Of a DNA stretch of 64,000 nucleotides, positions 50,531 through 59,769 are shown piece by piece. The translations under genes were made by a program, and so were the position numbers. The stretch is from Sphingopyxis sp. JAI108 (GTDB taxonomy: Bacteria > Pseudomonadota > Alphaproteobacteria > Sphingomonadales > Sphingomonadaceae), in the NCBI RefSeq assembly GCF_013410105.1, contig NZ_JACCCJ010000001.1:1798001-1862000 (forward strand). Direction: 5' to 3'. Within the stretch, counting starts at the first letter, position 1; every line of letters starts with the position of its first letter. The notes beneath the pieces are model-generated. The model ran no database searches. It was not told the DNA's origin and saw nothing but the letters and a program-made list of their open reading frames with translations.

Positions 50531-52674
50531 GCGGCATCCTCCAGCGGGGGCATGTTGTGGCCAAGCAGGCGCAGCACGTCGGCGGCACATTCGACCACGT
50601 TCGAGCCGGGGCCATAGATGCCCTGCACGCCGGCGTCGCGCAGATACTGATAATCCTGGGGCGGAATGACGCCGCCCGCGATTACCTTGATATCCCCGCG
50701 CCCGGCTTCCTTCAGTTTGCCGATCAGTTCGGGGATCAGCGTCTTGTGTCCCGCGGCGAGGCTGGATGCACCGACGACGTCGACGCCGCTGTCGAGCGCA
50801 AGGACGACGGTCTCGTCGGGTGTCTGGAACAGCGGTCCCGAGACGACGTCGAAGCCCATGTCGCCGAACGCCGAGGCGATGACGTTGGCGCCGCGATCGT
50901 GACCGTCCTGCCCCATCTTGGCGACGAGCAATTTGGGTTTGCGGCCCATGCGCCGTTCGACCGCCGCGACGCCGTCAAGCACCTGCTGCCAGCGACTGTC
51001 GCCTTCATAGGGGGCGGCATAGACGCCCTTCACCGGCGTCGGCTGCGTGCCGTAGCGTTCAAAGCTCTCTTCCATCGCCGACGAAATTTCGCCGAGAGTC
51101 GCGCGGGCGCGCGCCGCTTCGACGGCGAGCGCGAGGAGATTGTTTTCGATGCTCGACGGCTTTGCCGCACCATCGCGCAGCGCCGTGAGCGCCGCCTGGC
51201 ACGCCGCCTCGTCGCGGTTCGCCTTGGTCTTGTTGATGCGCGCGATCTGCCCCTCGCGCACCTTTGCGTTATCGACCTCGAGCGTTTCGAGCAGATCCTC
51301 GTCCTTCAGACGATATTTGTTCACGCCGACGATCACATCGTCGCCGCGGTCGACGCGCGCTTGCCGCGCAGCGGCGGCGGTCTCGATCATCGCCTTGGGC
51401 CAGCCCGCCGCGACGGCCTTCGCCATGCCGCCTTCCTTTTCGACGCGCTCGATAATCTCCCACGCCTTGTCGACCAGCTCCTGCGTCAGCGCCTCGACAT
51501 AATAGGAACCGCCGAGCGGATCGACGACCTTGGTCATCCCCGTCTCTTCCTGGATGACGATCTGGGTGTTGCGCGCGATGCGGGCGGAGAAATCGGTCGG
51601 CAGCGCGATCGCTTCGTCGAGCGCGTTGGTGTGCAGGCTCTGCGTTCCGCCGAGCATCGCCGCCATCGCCTCGATCGTCGTGCGCATGACATTGTTGTAA
51701 GGGTCCTGCTCGGTGAGAGAGACGCCCGACGTCTGGCAATGGGTGCGCAGCATCTTCGACCGCTCGTCCTTGGCGCCGAGGCCCGTCATCACGCGGTGCC
51801 ACAGCACGCGCGCGGCGCGCAATTTGGCGATCTCCATGAAGAAGTTCATGCCGATCGCGAAGAAGAAGCTAAGGCGCCCGGCGAACTTGTCGATGTCGAG
51901 CCCCGATGCGACACCATAGCGCACATATTCGGCGCCGTCGGCGATGGTGAAGGCCAGCTCCTGCACCTGCGTCGCGCCGGCTTCCTGCATATGGTAGCCG
52001 CTGATCGAGATGCTGTTGAACTTGGGCATTTCGCGCGACGTATAGCCGAAAATGTCGCTGATGATCCGCATCGAGGGTTCGGGCGGGTAGATATAGGTGT
52101 TGCGGACCATGAACTCCTTGAGGATGTCGTTCTGGATTGTCCCGTCGAGCAATTTGCGGTCGACCCCCTGCTCCTCACCCGCGACGATGAAGAAGGCGAG
52201 GATGGGTATCACCGCGCCGTTCATCGTCATGCTGACCGACATCTGATCGAGCGGGATGCCGTCGAAGAGGATTTTCATATCCTCGACGCTGTCGATCGCG
52301 ACCCCCGCCTTGCCGACGTCGCCGACGACGCGCGGATGGTCGCTGTCATAACCGCGGTGGGTGGCGAGGTCGAAAGCGACCGACAGGCCCTTCTGCCCCG
52401 CGGCTAGGTTACGGCGATAGAAGGCGTTCGATTCCTCGGCGGTCGAGAAGCCCGCATATTGCCGGATTGTCCATGGCCGCCCGGCATACATCGACGCGCG
52501 CACGCCGCGCGTGAAGGGCGCGAAGCCGGGGAGGCCGGGGTCGACCGTCACATCTTCGGCCGTGTAGAGCGGCTTGACGTCGATCCCCTCCGGCGTGTGC
52601 CAGGTCAGGTCCTTGCCTTTGACTTCCTTGTCGGCGGCGGCGGCCCATTGGTCGAGGGTCGGTTTGTCGGTCAT
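50527..52674 (-). CDS. scpA: Methylmalonyl-CoA mutase, single-chain
   Basis: Encodes 715 residues. The substrate barrel has [18 protein letters not shown] and [21 protein letters not shown]; the C-terminal cobalamin domain has the DxHxxG motif with His592 in GQDGHDRG, plus [14 protein letters not shown]. It rearranges methylmalonyl-CoA to succinyl-CoA with adenosylcobalamin. The single-chain form is expected to be a homodimer. No G-protein chaperone (MeaB) gene is adjacent. It lies downstream of the epimerase gene across a repeat region. Confidence 0.95.
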   Translation of the reverse strand: MTDKPTLDQWAAAADKEVKGKDLTWHTPEGIDVKPLYTAEDVTVDPGLPGFAPFTRGVRASMYAGRPWTIRQYAGFSTAEESNAFYRRNLAAGQKGLSVAFDLATHRGYDSDHPRVVGDVGKAGVAIDSVEDMKILFDGIPLDQMSVSMTMNGAVIPILAFFIVAGEEQGVDRKLLDGTIQNDILKEFMVRNTYIYPPEPSMRIISDIFGYTSREMPKFNSISISGYHMQEAGATQVQELAFTIADGAEYVRYGVASGLDIDKFAGRLSFFFAIGMNFFMEIAKLRAARVLWHRVMTGLGAKDERSKMLRTHCQTSGVSLTEQDPYNNVMRTTIEAMAAMLGGTQSLHTNALDEAIALPTDFSARIARNTQIVIQEETGMTKVVDPLGGSYYVEALTQELVDKAWEIIERVEKEGGMAKAVAAGWPKAMIETAAAARQARVDRGDDVIVGVNKYRLKDEDLLETLEVDNAKVREGQIARINKTKANRDEAACQAALTALRDGAAKPSSIENNLLALAVEAARARATLGEISSAMEESFERYGTQPTPVKGVYAAPYEGDSRWQQVLDGVAAVERRMGRKPKLLVAKMGQDGHDRGANVIASAFGDMGFDVVSGPLFQTPDETVVLALDSGVDVVGASSLAAGHKTLIPELIGKLKEAGRGDIKVIAGGVIPPQDYQYLRDAGVQGIYGPGSNVVECAADVLRLLGHNMPPLEDAA

Positions 52675-52695
52675 ATGCAGTCTCGTTCCAAACTT

Positions 52696-52850
52696 CCTCT
52701 CCCACCGGGAGAGGATACGAAGCCTTGGCCGCAGGCCTAGGCGGAGTTGGTGAGGGTTGGCACGTCCTCAAACGTCGCTACCCTCACCCAGCTTCGCATA
52801 GGCAGCAAGCTGCCAAGGCTATGCAACCCTCTCCCGACGGGTGAGGCGGG
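52696..52850. repeat. Compound palindromic repeat between scpA and the epimerase gene
   Basis: The region starts CCTCTCCCACCGGGAGAGG and ends CCCTCTCCCGACGGGTGAGG. Inside are a GGTGAGGGTTGG / CCTCACC pair and a nested hairpin GCATAGGCAG…CTGCC…CTATGC. It looks like two or more REP-type units. It interrupts an otherwise tight operon, so it may modulate readthrough or mRNA stability. Confidence 0.7.
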
Positions 52851-52858
52851 TAAGCGGC

Positions 52859-53296
52859 TCAATGCCCCTTCGGCGTCTCCATAATCTCGGTCAGCACCCC
52901 GCCCATGTCCTTGGGGTGGAGGAAGAAGATCAGCGTCCCATGCGCCCCGATCCGCGGCTCGCCGAGCACGCGTTTTCCCAGCGCCTCGAACTCGGCCCTC
53001 GCGGCATGAATGTCGGGGACTTCGTAACACATATGATGCTGGCCGCCCGCCGGGTTCTTCGCGAGGAAACCCGCGATTGAGCTATTGCCGGGCAGCGGCT
53101 CGACTAGCTCAATCTGCGTCCCATTCAGCGCGCCATCGGCACCCGGCGTATCGACAAAACACACCTTCACCCCCTGCTCGGGCAGGTCGAACGGCTCATG
53201 GATCTTTGTCGCGCCCATCACGTCGCGGTAAAAGACAATGCTGCCGGCGATCGACGGCGTCGCAACGCCGATATGGTTGAGGCGGCCTAGTTTCAT
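52859..53296 (-). CDS. mce: Methylmalonyl-CoA epimerase
   Basis: Encodes 145 residues of the vicinal-oxygen-chelate fold. Visible ligands include His in LNHIGVATPS, the Glu in IELVEPLP, His in GGQHHMCYEV and Glu in LTEIMETP. It converts the S-isomer of methylmalonyl-CoA to the R-isomer used by the mutase. A secreted hypothetical gene lies 10 bases upstream. Its position among carboxylase and mutase genes supports the assignment. Confidence 0.92.
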   Translation of the reverse strand: MKLGRLNHIGVATPSIAGSIVFYRDVMGATKIHEPFDLPEQGVKVCFVDTPGADGALNGTQIELVEPLPGNSSIAGFLAKNPAGGQHHMCYEVPDIHAARAEFEALGKRVLGEPRIGAHGTLIFFLHPKDMGGVLTEIMETPKGH

Positions 53297-53306
53297 GTCA
53301 TTCTCC

Positions 53307-54062
53307 TCAGCACCCCGGAATCTGGTCCTTGCCGACCAGTTCGTATTTGCCGTTCTTCAACAGATATTGCTGCTTGATGGCGCGCGTGCCGGTGTAGGTC
53401 ACGGTGAAGCTCTTGTCCGGAACGGCCGCGGTGATCTGTCCGTCGAAGCCCTGCTCCTTCTGGTTCAGACCGGCGCCCGAGCTCATGCTGTCCATGAAGC
53501 TTGCGCGATCGACGGGGCCGTCCGGCGCCAGCTCGGTCAGCGTCGCGCTGCTGATCGCGCAGCCCTGCCACACGCCGCCGCCTGACGTGACGAGATAGGG
53601 GTTCTTGCCCAACGCATCGCTGAAGCCCCATGCGGTTGCGGCATTGCCGACCGACCCGACCGATCCGAGGTTCAACCATTCGCCCGTGCGCTGCCAGCCC
53701 GACGGGCCACCCTGCAGATAATGGATCGCATTGATTCCGCCTTCGCTGTGCCCCGCTTCTTCGAGGCTGCCGAGGCTCAGCAGCACGCCGACATTGTTCG
53801 GGAGCAGATGGATGGCAGCGGGGCGGAACTGGTAGCTGCGCCCGTCGATCTCGCGCGTCGCCGTCGGTTTAGCGTCCTTGCCAAGGCCGAAGGCGGTCTG
53901 GAACGCGAGGCCGATCGTCGTGTTCTCTTCGCTGTCCAGCGTCACCGGGAAAGCGGGTTTCGGCTCGCCCACGGGCGTGTCGGGGTCGAACGCAAACGCC
54001 GCCGGCGAAGCCAGCAGGGCGGGAACCATCAGAGCAGCTGGAAGGAATTTACGCATCTTCAA
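53307..54062 (-). CDS. Secreted protein of unknown function between epimerase and pccB
   Basis: Encodes 251 residues (a second ATG at 54056 is possible). A signal peptide ends near SPAAFAFD. The mature part is soluble and Gly-rich in places (VTSGGGVWQGCAISSATLTEL). Two cysteines are visible (QGCAIS, terminal PGC), which could pair. I do not recognise a family. It lies ten bases before mce on the same strand and is probably cotranscribed, so it is the second exported protein in this pathway cluster. Confidence 0.72.
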   Translation of the reverse strand: MKMRKFLPAALMVPALLASPAAFAFDPDTPVGEPKPAFPVTLDSEENTTIGLAFQTAFGLGKDAKPTATREIDGRSYQFRPAAIHLLPNNVGVLLSLGSLEEAGHSEGGINAIHYLQGGPSGWQRTGEWLNLGSVGSVGNAATAWGFSDALGKNPYLVTSGGGVWQGCAISSATLTELAPDGPVDRASFMDSMSSGAGLNQKEQGFDGQITAAVPDKSFTVTYTGTRAIKQQYLLKNGKYELVGKDQIPGC

Positions 54063-54183
54063 ACCTCTTTCGGAATCAAGGACATGGCGGCCATGTTTTA
54101 ACCGCCTCCCGCCCTTGCCTCCAGCCCGGTGATTCTCATGTGCCGGACGTCACACACACGGACAATATCCGTGCGCCTCGCGA

Positions 54184-55716
54184 TCAGAGCGGAATATTGT
54201 CGTGCTTCTTCCACGGGTTTTCGAGTTGCTTGTTCCTGAGCTTCCGCAGCCCCAGCGCAATCCGCTTGCGCGTATTATGCGGATGAATAACCTCGTCGAT
54301 ATACCCCCGCGATGCCGCCACAAACGGGTTGGCAAAGCGGTCTTCATATTCCTTCGTGCGCTGCGCGATCTTTTCGGGGTCGCCGATGTCGCTGCGGAAG
54401 ATGATCTCGACCGCGCCCTTCGCACCCATCACCGCGATCTCGGCGGTCGGCCAGGCATAGTTCAGGTCGCCGCGCAGATGCTTTGACGCCATCACGTCAT
54501 AGGCGCCGCCATAAGCCTTGCGCGTGATCACCGTGATCTTCGGCACCGTCGCCTCGGCATAGGCGAACAGCAGCTTCGCGCCATGCTTGATGATGCCGTT
54601 ATATTCCTGCGCGGTGCCCGGCAGGAAGCCGGGGACGTCGACGAAGGTGATGATCGGGATTTCGAAGGCATCACAGAAACGCACGAAGCGCGCCGCCTTT
54701 TTCGACGAGTTGATGTCGAGCACCCCCGCGAGCACCAAAGGCTGGTTCGCGACGATGCCGATCGTGCGACCTTCAATACGTCCGAAGCCGCAGATGATGT
54801 TCGCGGCATGCGCCGGCTGCACTTCGAAGAAATCGCCCTCGTCGACCGTTTTGCGGATCAGCTCGTGCATGTCGTAGGGCTGGTTCGCATTGGGCGGGAT
54901 CAACGTGTCGAGGCTCATCTCGGCGCGGTCGAACGGGTCGCTCGTCGGGCGCGTGGGAACCCCGGCGCGGTTGTTTTCGGGCAGATAATCGAAGAAATCG
55001 CGCGCCGCGAGCAGCGCCTCGATATCATTTTCGAACGCGAGGTCGGCGACCGAGCTTTTGGTCGTGTGGGTGATCGCGCCGCCCAGTTCTTCCTGCGTCA
55101 CCACCTCGTTGGTTACCGTCTTCACCACGTCGGGACCGGTAACGAACATGTACGACGACTCCTTCACCATGAAGATGAAGTCGGTCATCGCCGGGCTGTA
55201 AACCGCGCCGCCCGCGCAGGGGCCCATGATCAGGCTGATTTGCGGCACGACGCCCGATGCCAGCACATTCTTCTGGAACACGTCGGCATAACCGCCGAGG
55301 CTTGCGACGCCCTCCTGGATGCGCGCGCCGCCGCTGTCGTTGAGACCGATGACCGGCGCGCCGACGAGCATCGCCTTGTCCATCACCTTGCAGATCTTCT
55401 CGGCATGGCGTTTCGACAGCGATCCACCGAACACCGTGAAATCCTGGCTGAAAACATAGACGAGACGGCCATTGATCGTCCCCGACCCGGTGACGACGCC
55501 GTCGCCGGGGACCTTCTGATCCTGCATCCCGAAATCGACGCAGTCATGCTCGACATAGGTGTCGAGCTCCTCGAACGAGTCTTCGTCGAGCAGGACGTCG
55601 AGCCGTTCGCGCGCGGTCAGCTTGCCCTTGGCGTGCTGCGCGTCGATGCGCTTCTGCCCGCCGCCCAAAGCAGCGGCGGCGCGGCGGCGTTCCATTTCGG
55701 CGATATTGGCGGACAT
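54184..55716 (-). CDS. pccB: Propionyl-CoA carboxylase beta subunit
   Basis: Encodes 510 residues from the ATG at 55716. Carboxyltransferase landmarks are [69 protein letters not shown], and late in the chain [26 protein letters not shown] with [11 protein letters not shown]. It transfers the carboxyl group from biotin on PccA to propionyl-CoA. It is divergent from the ScfR regulator, with TTTGCAAA boxes in the promoter gap. Confidence 0.94.
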   Translation of the reverse strand: MSANIAEMERRRAAAALGGGQKRIDAQHAKGKLTARERLDVLLDEDSFEELDTYVEHDCVDFGMQDQKVPGDGVVTGSGTINGRLVYVFSQDFTVFGGSLSKRHAEKICKVMDKAMLVGAPVIGLNDSGGARIQEGVASLGGYADVFQKNVLASGVVPQISLIMGPCAGGAVYSPAMTDFIFMVKESSYMFVTGPDVVKTVTNEVVTQEELGGAITHTTKSSVADLAFENDIEALLAARDFFDYLPENNRAGVPTRPTSDPFDRAEMSLDTLIPPNANQPYDMHELIRKTVDEGDFFEVQPAHAANIICGFGRIEGRTIGIVANQPLVLAGVLDINSSKKAARFVRFCDAFEIPIITFVDVPGFLPGTAQEYNGIIKHGAKLLFAYAEATVPKITVITRKAYGGAYDVMASKHLRGDLNYAWPTAEIAVMGAKGAVEIIFRSDIGDPEKIAQRTKEYEDRFANPFVAASRGYIDEVIHPHNTRKRIALGLRKLRNKQLENPWKKHDNIPL

Positions 55717-55780
55717 GCGGCTCTCCGGAGAAATGTGATAGGCTCCCCTGCCCGTTTGGCGGCAGCGAGGCAAATGTGAA

Positions 55781-55811
55781 TTTGCAAAATTGCAAAGTGA
55801 TAGTTTGCAAA
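55781..55811. promoter_or_regulatory. Three TTTGCAAA-type operator boxes
   Basis: Boxes are TTTGCAAA at 55781–55788, ATTGCAAA at 55789–55796 and TTTGCAAA at 55804–55811, in the divergent promoter region of pccB and the regulator gene. TTTGCAAA is the core recalled for RamB/PrpQ/ScfR-type regulators. Sites this close to the regulator gene fit autoregulation and control of pccB. Confidence 0.75.
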
Positions 55812-55853
55812 GTAGGGGTTTCTATCGGCACGAACGGAGGAAGGAGGAGTTCC

Positions 55854-57263
55854 ATGGTTCGACAACGCATCTTCGCCGGGGCTCGCCTGCGCCAACTCCG
55901 CAATGATCGCGGCATCAAGCAGGCGGATTTCGCCGAAACGCTTGACATCTCCACCTCCTACCTCAGCCAGATCGAGCATGACGACCGTCCGCTGACCCCC
56001 GCGCTGCTCGAACGGCTGCAACGCCTCTTCCCCCTCGAATGGGAAGAGGTGGCGCACGACGCCGGCGACCGCCGCGCCGGCGCGCTGCGCGAAGCCGCGG
56101 CCGACCCGCTGTTCGCCGCCGCGCCCCTGCCTCCCGAACAACTCGAACGCGCCGCGCTCCAGCAGCCGCAGCTCGCCGACCAGTTCGTCGCATTGCACGC
56201 GGCCTATCGTCGCGCGGGGCAGCGGCTCCAGATGATCGACGAGGCCCTGACCGGCGGAACCGCCGAGGGTAGCCGCCTGCCGTGGGAAGAGGTGCGCGAT
56301 TGGTTCCACGATGCGGGCAATTATGTCGATCGCCTCGACCGCGCCGCCGAAGCGCTGGCGGCACAACTGCGCGGCAAAGACCCGTCGCCCGCGATCGAGA
56401 CGATCGAGCGGCGCCTGCGCGACGCGCTCGGCATCTCGATCGTCTACCAGCAGACGCAGGCCTTGCGCGATTTCGACGCGACGATGAGACATCTGGTGAT
56501 CGACCCGTCGCAGCCCCCCGAAAGCCGCCGCTTCCAGCTCGCGCACCAGCTCGCCGCGCTCGCGCTGGCGAACGAGATCGCGGCGGTCGTCGAGGCCAGT
56601 CCGCTGCGGACCGCCGCTGCACGCCAGCTCCTCCACGTGGGCCTCGCCAATTATGCGGCGGGCGCGGTGCTGATGCCCTATGCCCCCTTCCGCGCGAGCG
56701 CGCGCGCAGTGCGGCACGACATCGACCGGCTCCGGCTCGAATATGGCGTCAGCTTCGAACAGGCGTGCCACCGCCTCTCGACGCTCCAGCGTCCCGGCGC
56801 GCGCGGTATCCCGATGTTCTTCTGCCGCGTCGACATGGCGGGAAACATCACCAAGCGGCATAGCGCAACGCGGCTGCAGTTCGCGCGCTTCGGCGGCGCC
56901 TGCCCGCTGTGGATCGTCCATGAAGCCGCGGCGATCCCCGACCGCATCCTGTTCCAGCTCGCCGAGACGCCCGACGGCCTGCGCTACGTGTCGATGGCGA
57001 AGGGACTGGTGAAGCCGTCCGGCAGCTACGCCCGCTCACCGCGCCGCTACGCCGTCGCGCTGGGGTGCGAGGCGCAATATGCGGGCGATTTCGTCTATGC
57101 CGACGGGGTCGATGTCGCCGCGCCGCAAGCCGCGACACGGATCGGTCTGTCGTGCCGCATCTGCCCGCGCGACGATTGCGACCAGCGCGCCTTTCCGCCT
57201 AGTGACCGCCCGATCCTCGTCGATCCCGACCGGCGCGACGTCGTTCCCTACCGGATCGGTTAG
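55854..57263 (+). CDS. ScfR/PrpQ-type short-chain fatty acyl regulator
   Basis: Encodes 469 residues from the ATG at 55854 with GGAGGAAGGAGG upstream. An XRE helix-turn-helix is at about 7–62 (GARLRQLRNDRGIKQADFAETLDISTSYLSQIEHD). A middle IrrE-like (M78) domain follows, in which the usual HExxH reads HQLAAL, so no zinc protease activity is expected. The C-terminal domain carries the cysteines CRICPRDDCDQRAF typical of the family. Such regulators respond to short-chain acyl-CoA status and control propionate or acetate genes. It is divergent from pccB, and its end overlaps the convergent SDR by four bases. Confidence 0.9.
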   Translation: MVRQRIFAGARLRQLRNDRGIKQADFAETLDISTSYLSQIEHDDRPLTPALLERLQRLFPLEWEEVAHDAGDRRAGALREAAADPLFAAAPLPPEQLERAALQQPQLADQFVALHAAYRRAGQRLQMIDEALTGGTAEGSRLPWEEVRDWFHDAGNYVDRLDRAAEALAAQLRGKDPSPAIETIERRLRDALGISIVYQQTQALRDFDATMRHLVIDPSQPPESRRFQLAHQLAALALANEIAAVVEASPLRTAAARQLLHVGLANYAAGAVLMPYAPFRASARAVRHDIDRLRLEYGVSFEQACHRLSTLQRPGARGIPMFFCRVDMAGNITKRHSATRLQFARFGGACPLWIVHEAAAIPDRILFQLAETPDGLRYVSMAKGLVKPSGSYARSPRRYAVALGCEAQYAGDFVYADGVDVAAPQAATRIGLSCRICPRDDCDQRAFPPSDRPILVDPDRRDVVPYRIG

Positions 57264-58276
57264 ACCTTCACGATCCCCCGCTCGATCAGGCTGTGCGCGG
57301 TCGCGAGGATCGCTTCGTCGGGCGGACGCATCGTCCAGCCGAGCGTGGTCATCGCATGGCTACTGTCGCCACCACGGACATTGCCGAGTTCGGCAACGAG
57401 TTGCTTGAGTTCGGGCCGCACCAGCGCGAACAGCTTGAGTAGCCAGTCGGGCATCCTGCGCGCCGGCACCTTCTTCGCCTTGTCGCGGAGGTTCGCCTTC
57501 AGGACGTTCGCGACGTCGATCATCTTCAGGAACGGCCCCGAGCAGACAAAGCGTTCGTCCTTGATGTCCGGCGCGGTCAGCGCGCGGTAATGCAGGTCGG
57601 CGACATCGCGCACGTCGATGATCCCGAAACCGATGTCGGGACACATCGGCACCTTGCCCTCGAGAAGCTGCTTCACGAGCTCGATCGAGGTCGAAAGATC
57701 GTCGGAGAGCAACGGCCCGAACACCGCGGCAGGATTGACCGAGGCGAATTCCATATCGTCACCCTCGGCCTTCACCCAGTCGCGCGCCGCACGCTCGGCG
57801 ACGGTCTTCGAGCGCGGATAAGGCATGACTTCGGGATTATCGAGATTGGTCCAGTCCGCCTCGCTATAGAGTTCGCGGCTTTTACCATGGCCATAGGCAA
57901 CCGCCGCCATCGACGATGTCAGGACGAAACGCCTGATCCCCGCCGCCCGCGCAAAGCGCAGCGCGCGCAAGGCACCCTCCCGCGCCGGGACGACGATCTC
58001 GTCGGCATGTTTGGGAACGCCCAACGGAAAGGGCGACGCGACATGCGCGACATGAGTGCATCCGGCGATGCTCTCGGCCCAGCCCGCGTCATGCTCCAGG
58101 TCGGCGGCAAAGAATTTCAGCCGGTCGTTGTCGACGCTCAGCCAGCCGCGCACCTCGGCCTCGCGCTTCAGGCTGCGCACCGTCGTGTGGACGCTCCAGC
58201 CATTGTCGAGCAGCTGCCGGATGAGGAAGCCCGCGATATAGCCGCTGCCGCCGGTAACCAATGCCGTGCCCGTCAT
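57260..58276 (-). CDS. Extended SDR, dihydroflavonol-4-reductase-like
   Basis: Encodes 338 residues. The NAD(P) motif is TGGSGYIAG (residues 8–16), and the catalytic set is Ser (TSSMAAV) plus YPRSK (Tyr-x3-Lys). An Arg at position 34 (VRSLKR) favours NADPH. The family reduces aldehydes and ketones of many kinds, so the substrate is unknown. It is convergent with the regulator gene and precedes gor on the opposite flank, 39 bases away. Confidence 0.87.
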   Translation of the reverse strand: MTGTALVTGGSGYIAGFLIRQLLDNGWSVHTTVRSLKREAEVRGWLSVDNDRLKFFAADLEHDAGWAESIAGCTHVAHVASPFPLGVPKHADEIVVPAREGALRALRFARAAGIRRFVLTSSMAAVAYGHGKSRELYSEADWTNLDNPEVMPYPRSKTVAERAARDWVKAEGDDMEFASVNPAAVFGPLLSDDLSTSIELVKQLLEGKVPMCPDIGFGIIDVRDVADLHYRALTAPDIKDERFVCSGPFLKMIDVANVLKANLRDKAKKVPARRMPDWLLKLFALVRPELKQLVAELGNVRGGDSSHAMTTLGWTMRPPDEAILATAHSLIERGIVKV

Positions 58277-58315
58277 GCGACCCTCCTCGCGATTTGAGCG
58301 CGGAAGGTAGCAGGA

Positions 58316-59662
58316 TTATTTGAGCAGCACGAGTTCCTCCGCCATGCTCGGATGCAGCGCGACGGTGTTGTCGAAATCGGCCTTGGTCAGACCCGCCTTC
58401 ACCGCGATCGCCGCCGCCTGCAGGATTTCCGGCGCGTCAGGGCCGATCATATGCAGGCCCACGACCTGATCGGTGGCGGCGTTGACGATCATCTTGTAGA
58501 GCGCGCGTTCGTTGCGACCTGCGAGGACATTTTTCATCGCGCGGAAATCGCTCGTGTAGACGCGGATCGAGCCTAGCTTGTTGCGCGCCTCGGCCTCGGT
58601 CATGCCGACGGCGCCGATCGGCGGGTGGCTGAACACCGCGCTCGGGACATTGGCATAGTCGACCACCGTCGGCTTGCCGCCGAACATGCTGTCGGCAAAG
58701 GCCTGGCCTTCGCGGATCGCGACGGGGGTGAGCTGGATGCGGTTGGTGACGTCGCCAACGGCATAGATGCTCGGCACCGACGACTGGTTTGTTTCGTCGA
58801 CCTTGATCGCGCCATGGTCGTCGAGTTCGACGCCGACGTCATCGAGTCCGATGCCCTTCGTGTTGGGCGTACGGCCGGCGGCGACGAGCACCGCATCGGC
58901 CGGGATCGGGTCGCAGCCTTCGAGGTGGGCAATCAGCGATCCGTCGTCCTTCTTCTCGATCGACTGGAACGGCGCGTTGAACTTGAATTCGATGCCCTTG
59001 GTCATCGAGATCTGGAGCAGCCGGTCGCGGATCTGCTCGTCATAACCGCGCAGGATCGTGTCGCCGCGGTTGACGATCGTCACCTTGCTGCCGAATTCGT
59101 TAAAGATACCCGCAAATTCATTTGCGATATAGCCGCCGCCGGCGATCACGACGCGCTTCGGCAAGGTTTCGAGGTGGAAAACCTCATTGGAAGTGATCGC
59201 ATGTTCGCTGCCCGGAAATTCCGGAATGTGCGGCCAGCCGCCGGTTGCGATCAGGATGCGTTCGGCGGAGAGTTCGGTCCCGTCCGCCAGCCGCACCTTC
59301 TGCGGGCCGATAACGGTCGCGCGGGTCTTGAAGACGGTGACTTTATGGTTGTCGAGCGTCTGACCATAGAGACCCTCGAGCCGGTCGACCTCGGCAAGCA
59401 CATTGTCGCGCAGCACGTTCCAATCGAACTTGCAGTCGGGAACGTCCCAGCCGAACTTGCGCGCGTCCTTTAGGTCCTCTGCAAAATGCGCGCCGTAAAC
59501 GAGCAATTTCTTGGGCACGCAGCCGCGGATGACACAGGTGCCGCCGACCCGATACTCCTCCGCAACCGCGACGCGCGCGCCGTGCGACGCCGCGATGCGC
59601 GAAGCGCGGACGCCGCCCGAACCGGCGCCGATGACGAAAAGATCATAGTCGAAATCGCTCAT
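58316..59662 (-). CDS. gor: Glutathione-disulfide reductase
   Basis: Encodes 448 residues. FAD binding is GAGSGGVRA (12–20), and the redox pair is Cys43/Cys48 in GGTCVIRGC. The NADP-binding site (VIAGGGYIANEFAGIFNEFG…VNRGDTILRG) and the C-terminal VALHPSMAEELV with the catalytic His/Glu follow. It keeps glutathione reduced with NADPH. A mid-domain CDPIPADAVLVAAGRTPNT is typical. It lies 107 bases downstream of the pgi stop–start gap region, transcribed in the same direction as pgi. Confidence 0.93.
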   Translation of the reverse strand: MSDFDYDLFVIGAGSGGVRASRIAASHGARVAVAEEYRVGGTCVIRGCVPKKLLVYGAHFAEDLKDARKFGWDVPDCKFDWNVLRDNVLAEVDRLEGLYGQTLDNHKVTVFKTRATVIGPQKVRLADGTELSAERILIATGGWPHIPEFPGSEHAITSNEVFHLETLPKRVVIAGGGYIANEFAGIFNEFGSKVTIVNRGDTILRGYDEQIRDRLLQISMTKGIEFKFNAPFQSIEKKDDGSLIAHLEGCDPIPADAVLVAAGRTPNTKGIGLDDVGVELDDHGAIKVDETNQSSVPSIYAVGDVTNRIQLTPVAIREGQAFADSMFGGKPTVVDYANVPSAVFSHPPIGAVGMTEAEARNKLGSIRVYTSDFRAMKNVLAGRNERALYKMIVNAATDQVVGLHMIGPDAPEILQAAAIAVKAGLTKADFDNTVALHPSMAEELVLLK

Positions 59663-59769
59663 GGATTACCCCTGAATTGGACAGGCAGGCATTCGCGTCC
59701 GGCGCCTATGTGGTTACACGGGCGCGGCTTGCCAATCGAAATTTGCGCTCAGTGTCAGCGGTGAACGGC

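Noticed and set aside
50557-52407. A 616-codon plus-strand frame opposite methylmalonyl-CoA mutase
   Set aside because: Same reason: shadow of a well-conserved gene, no start signal.
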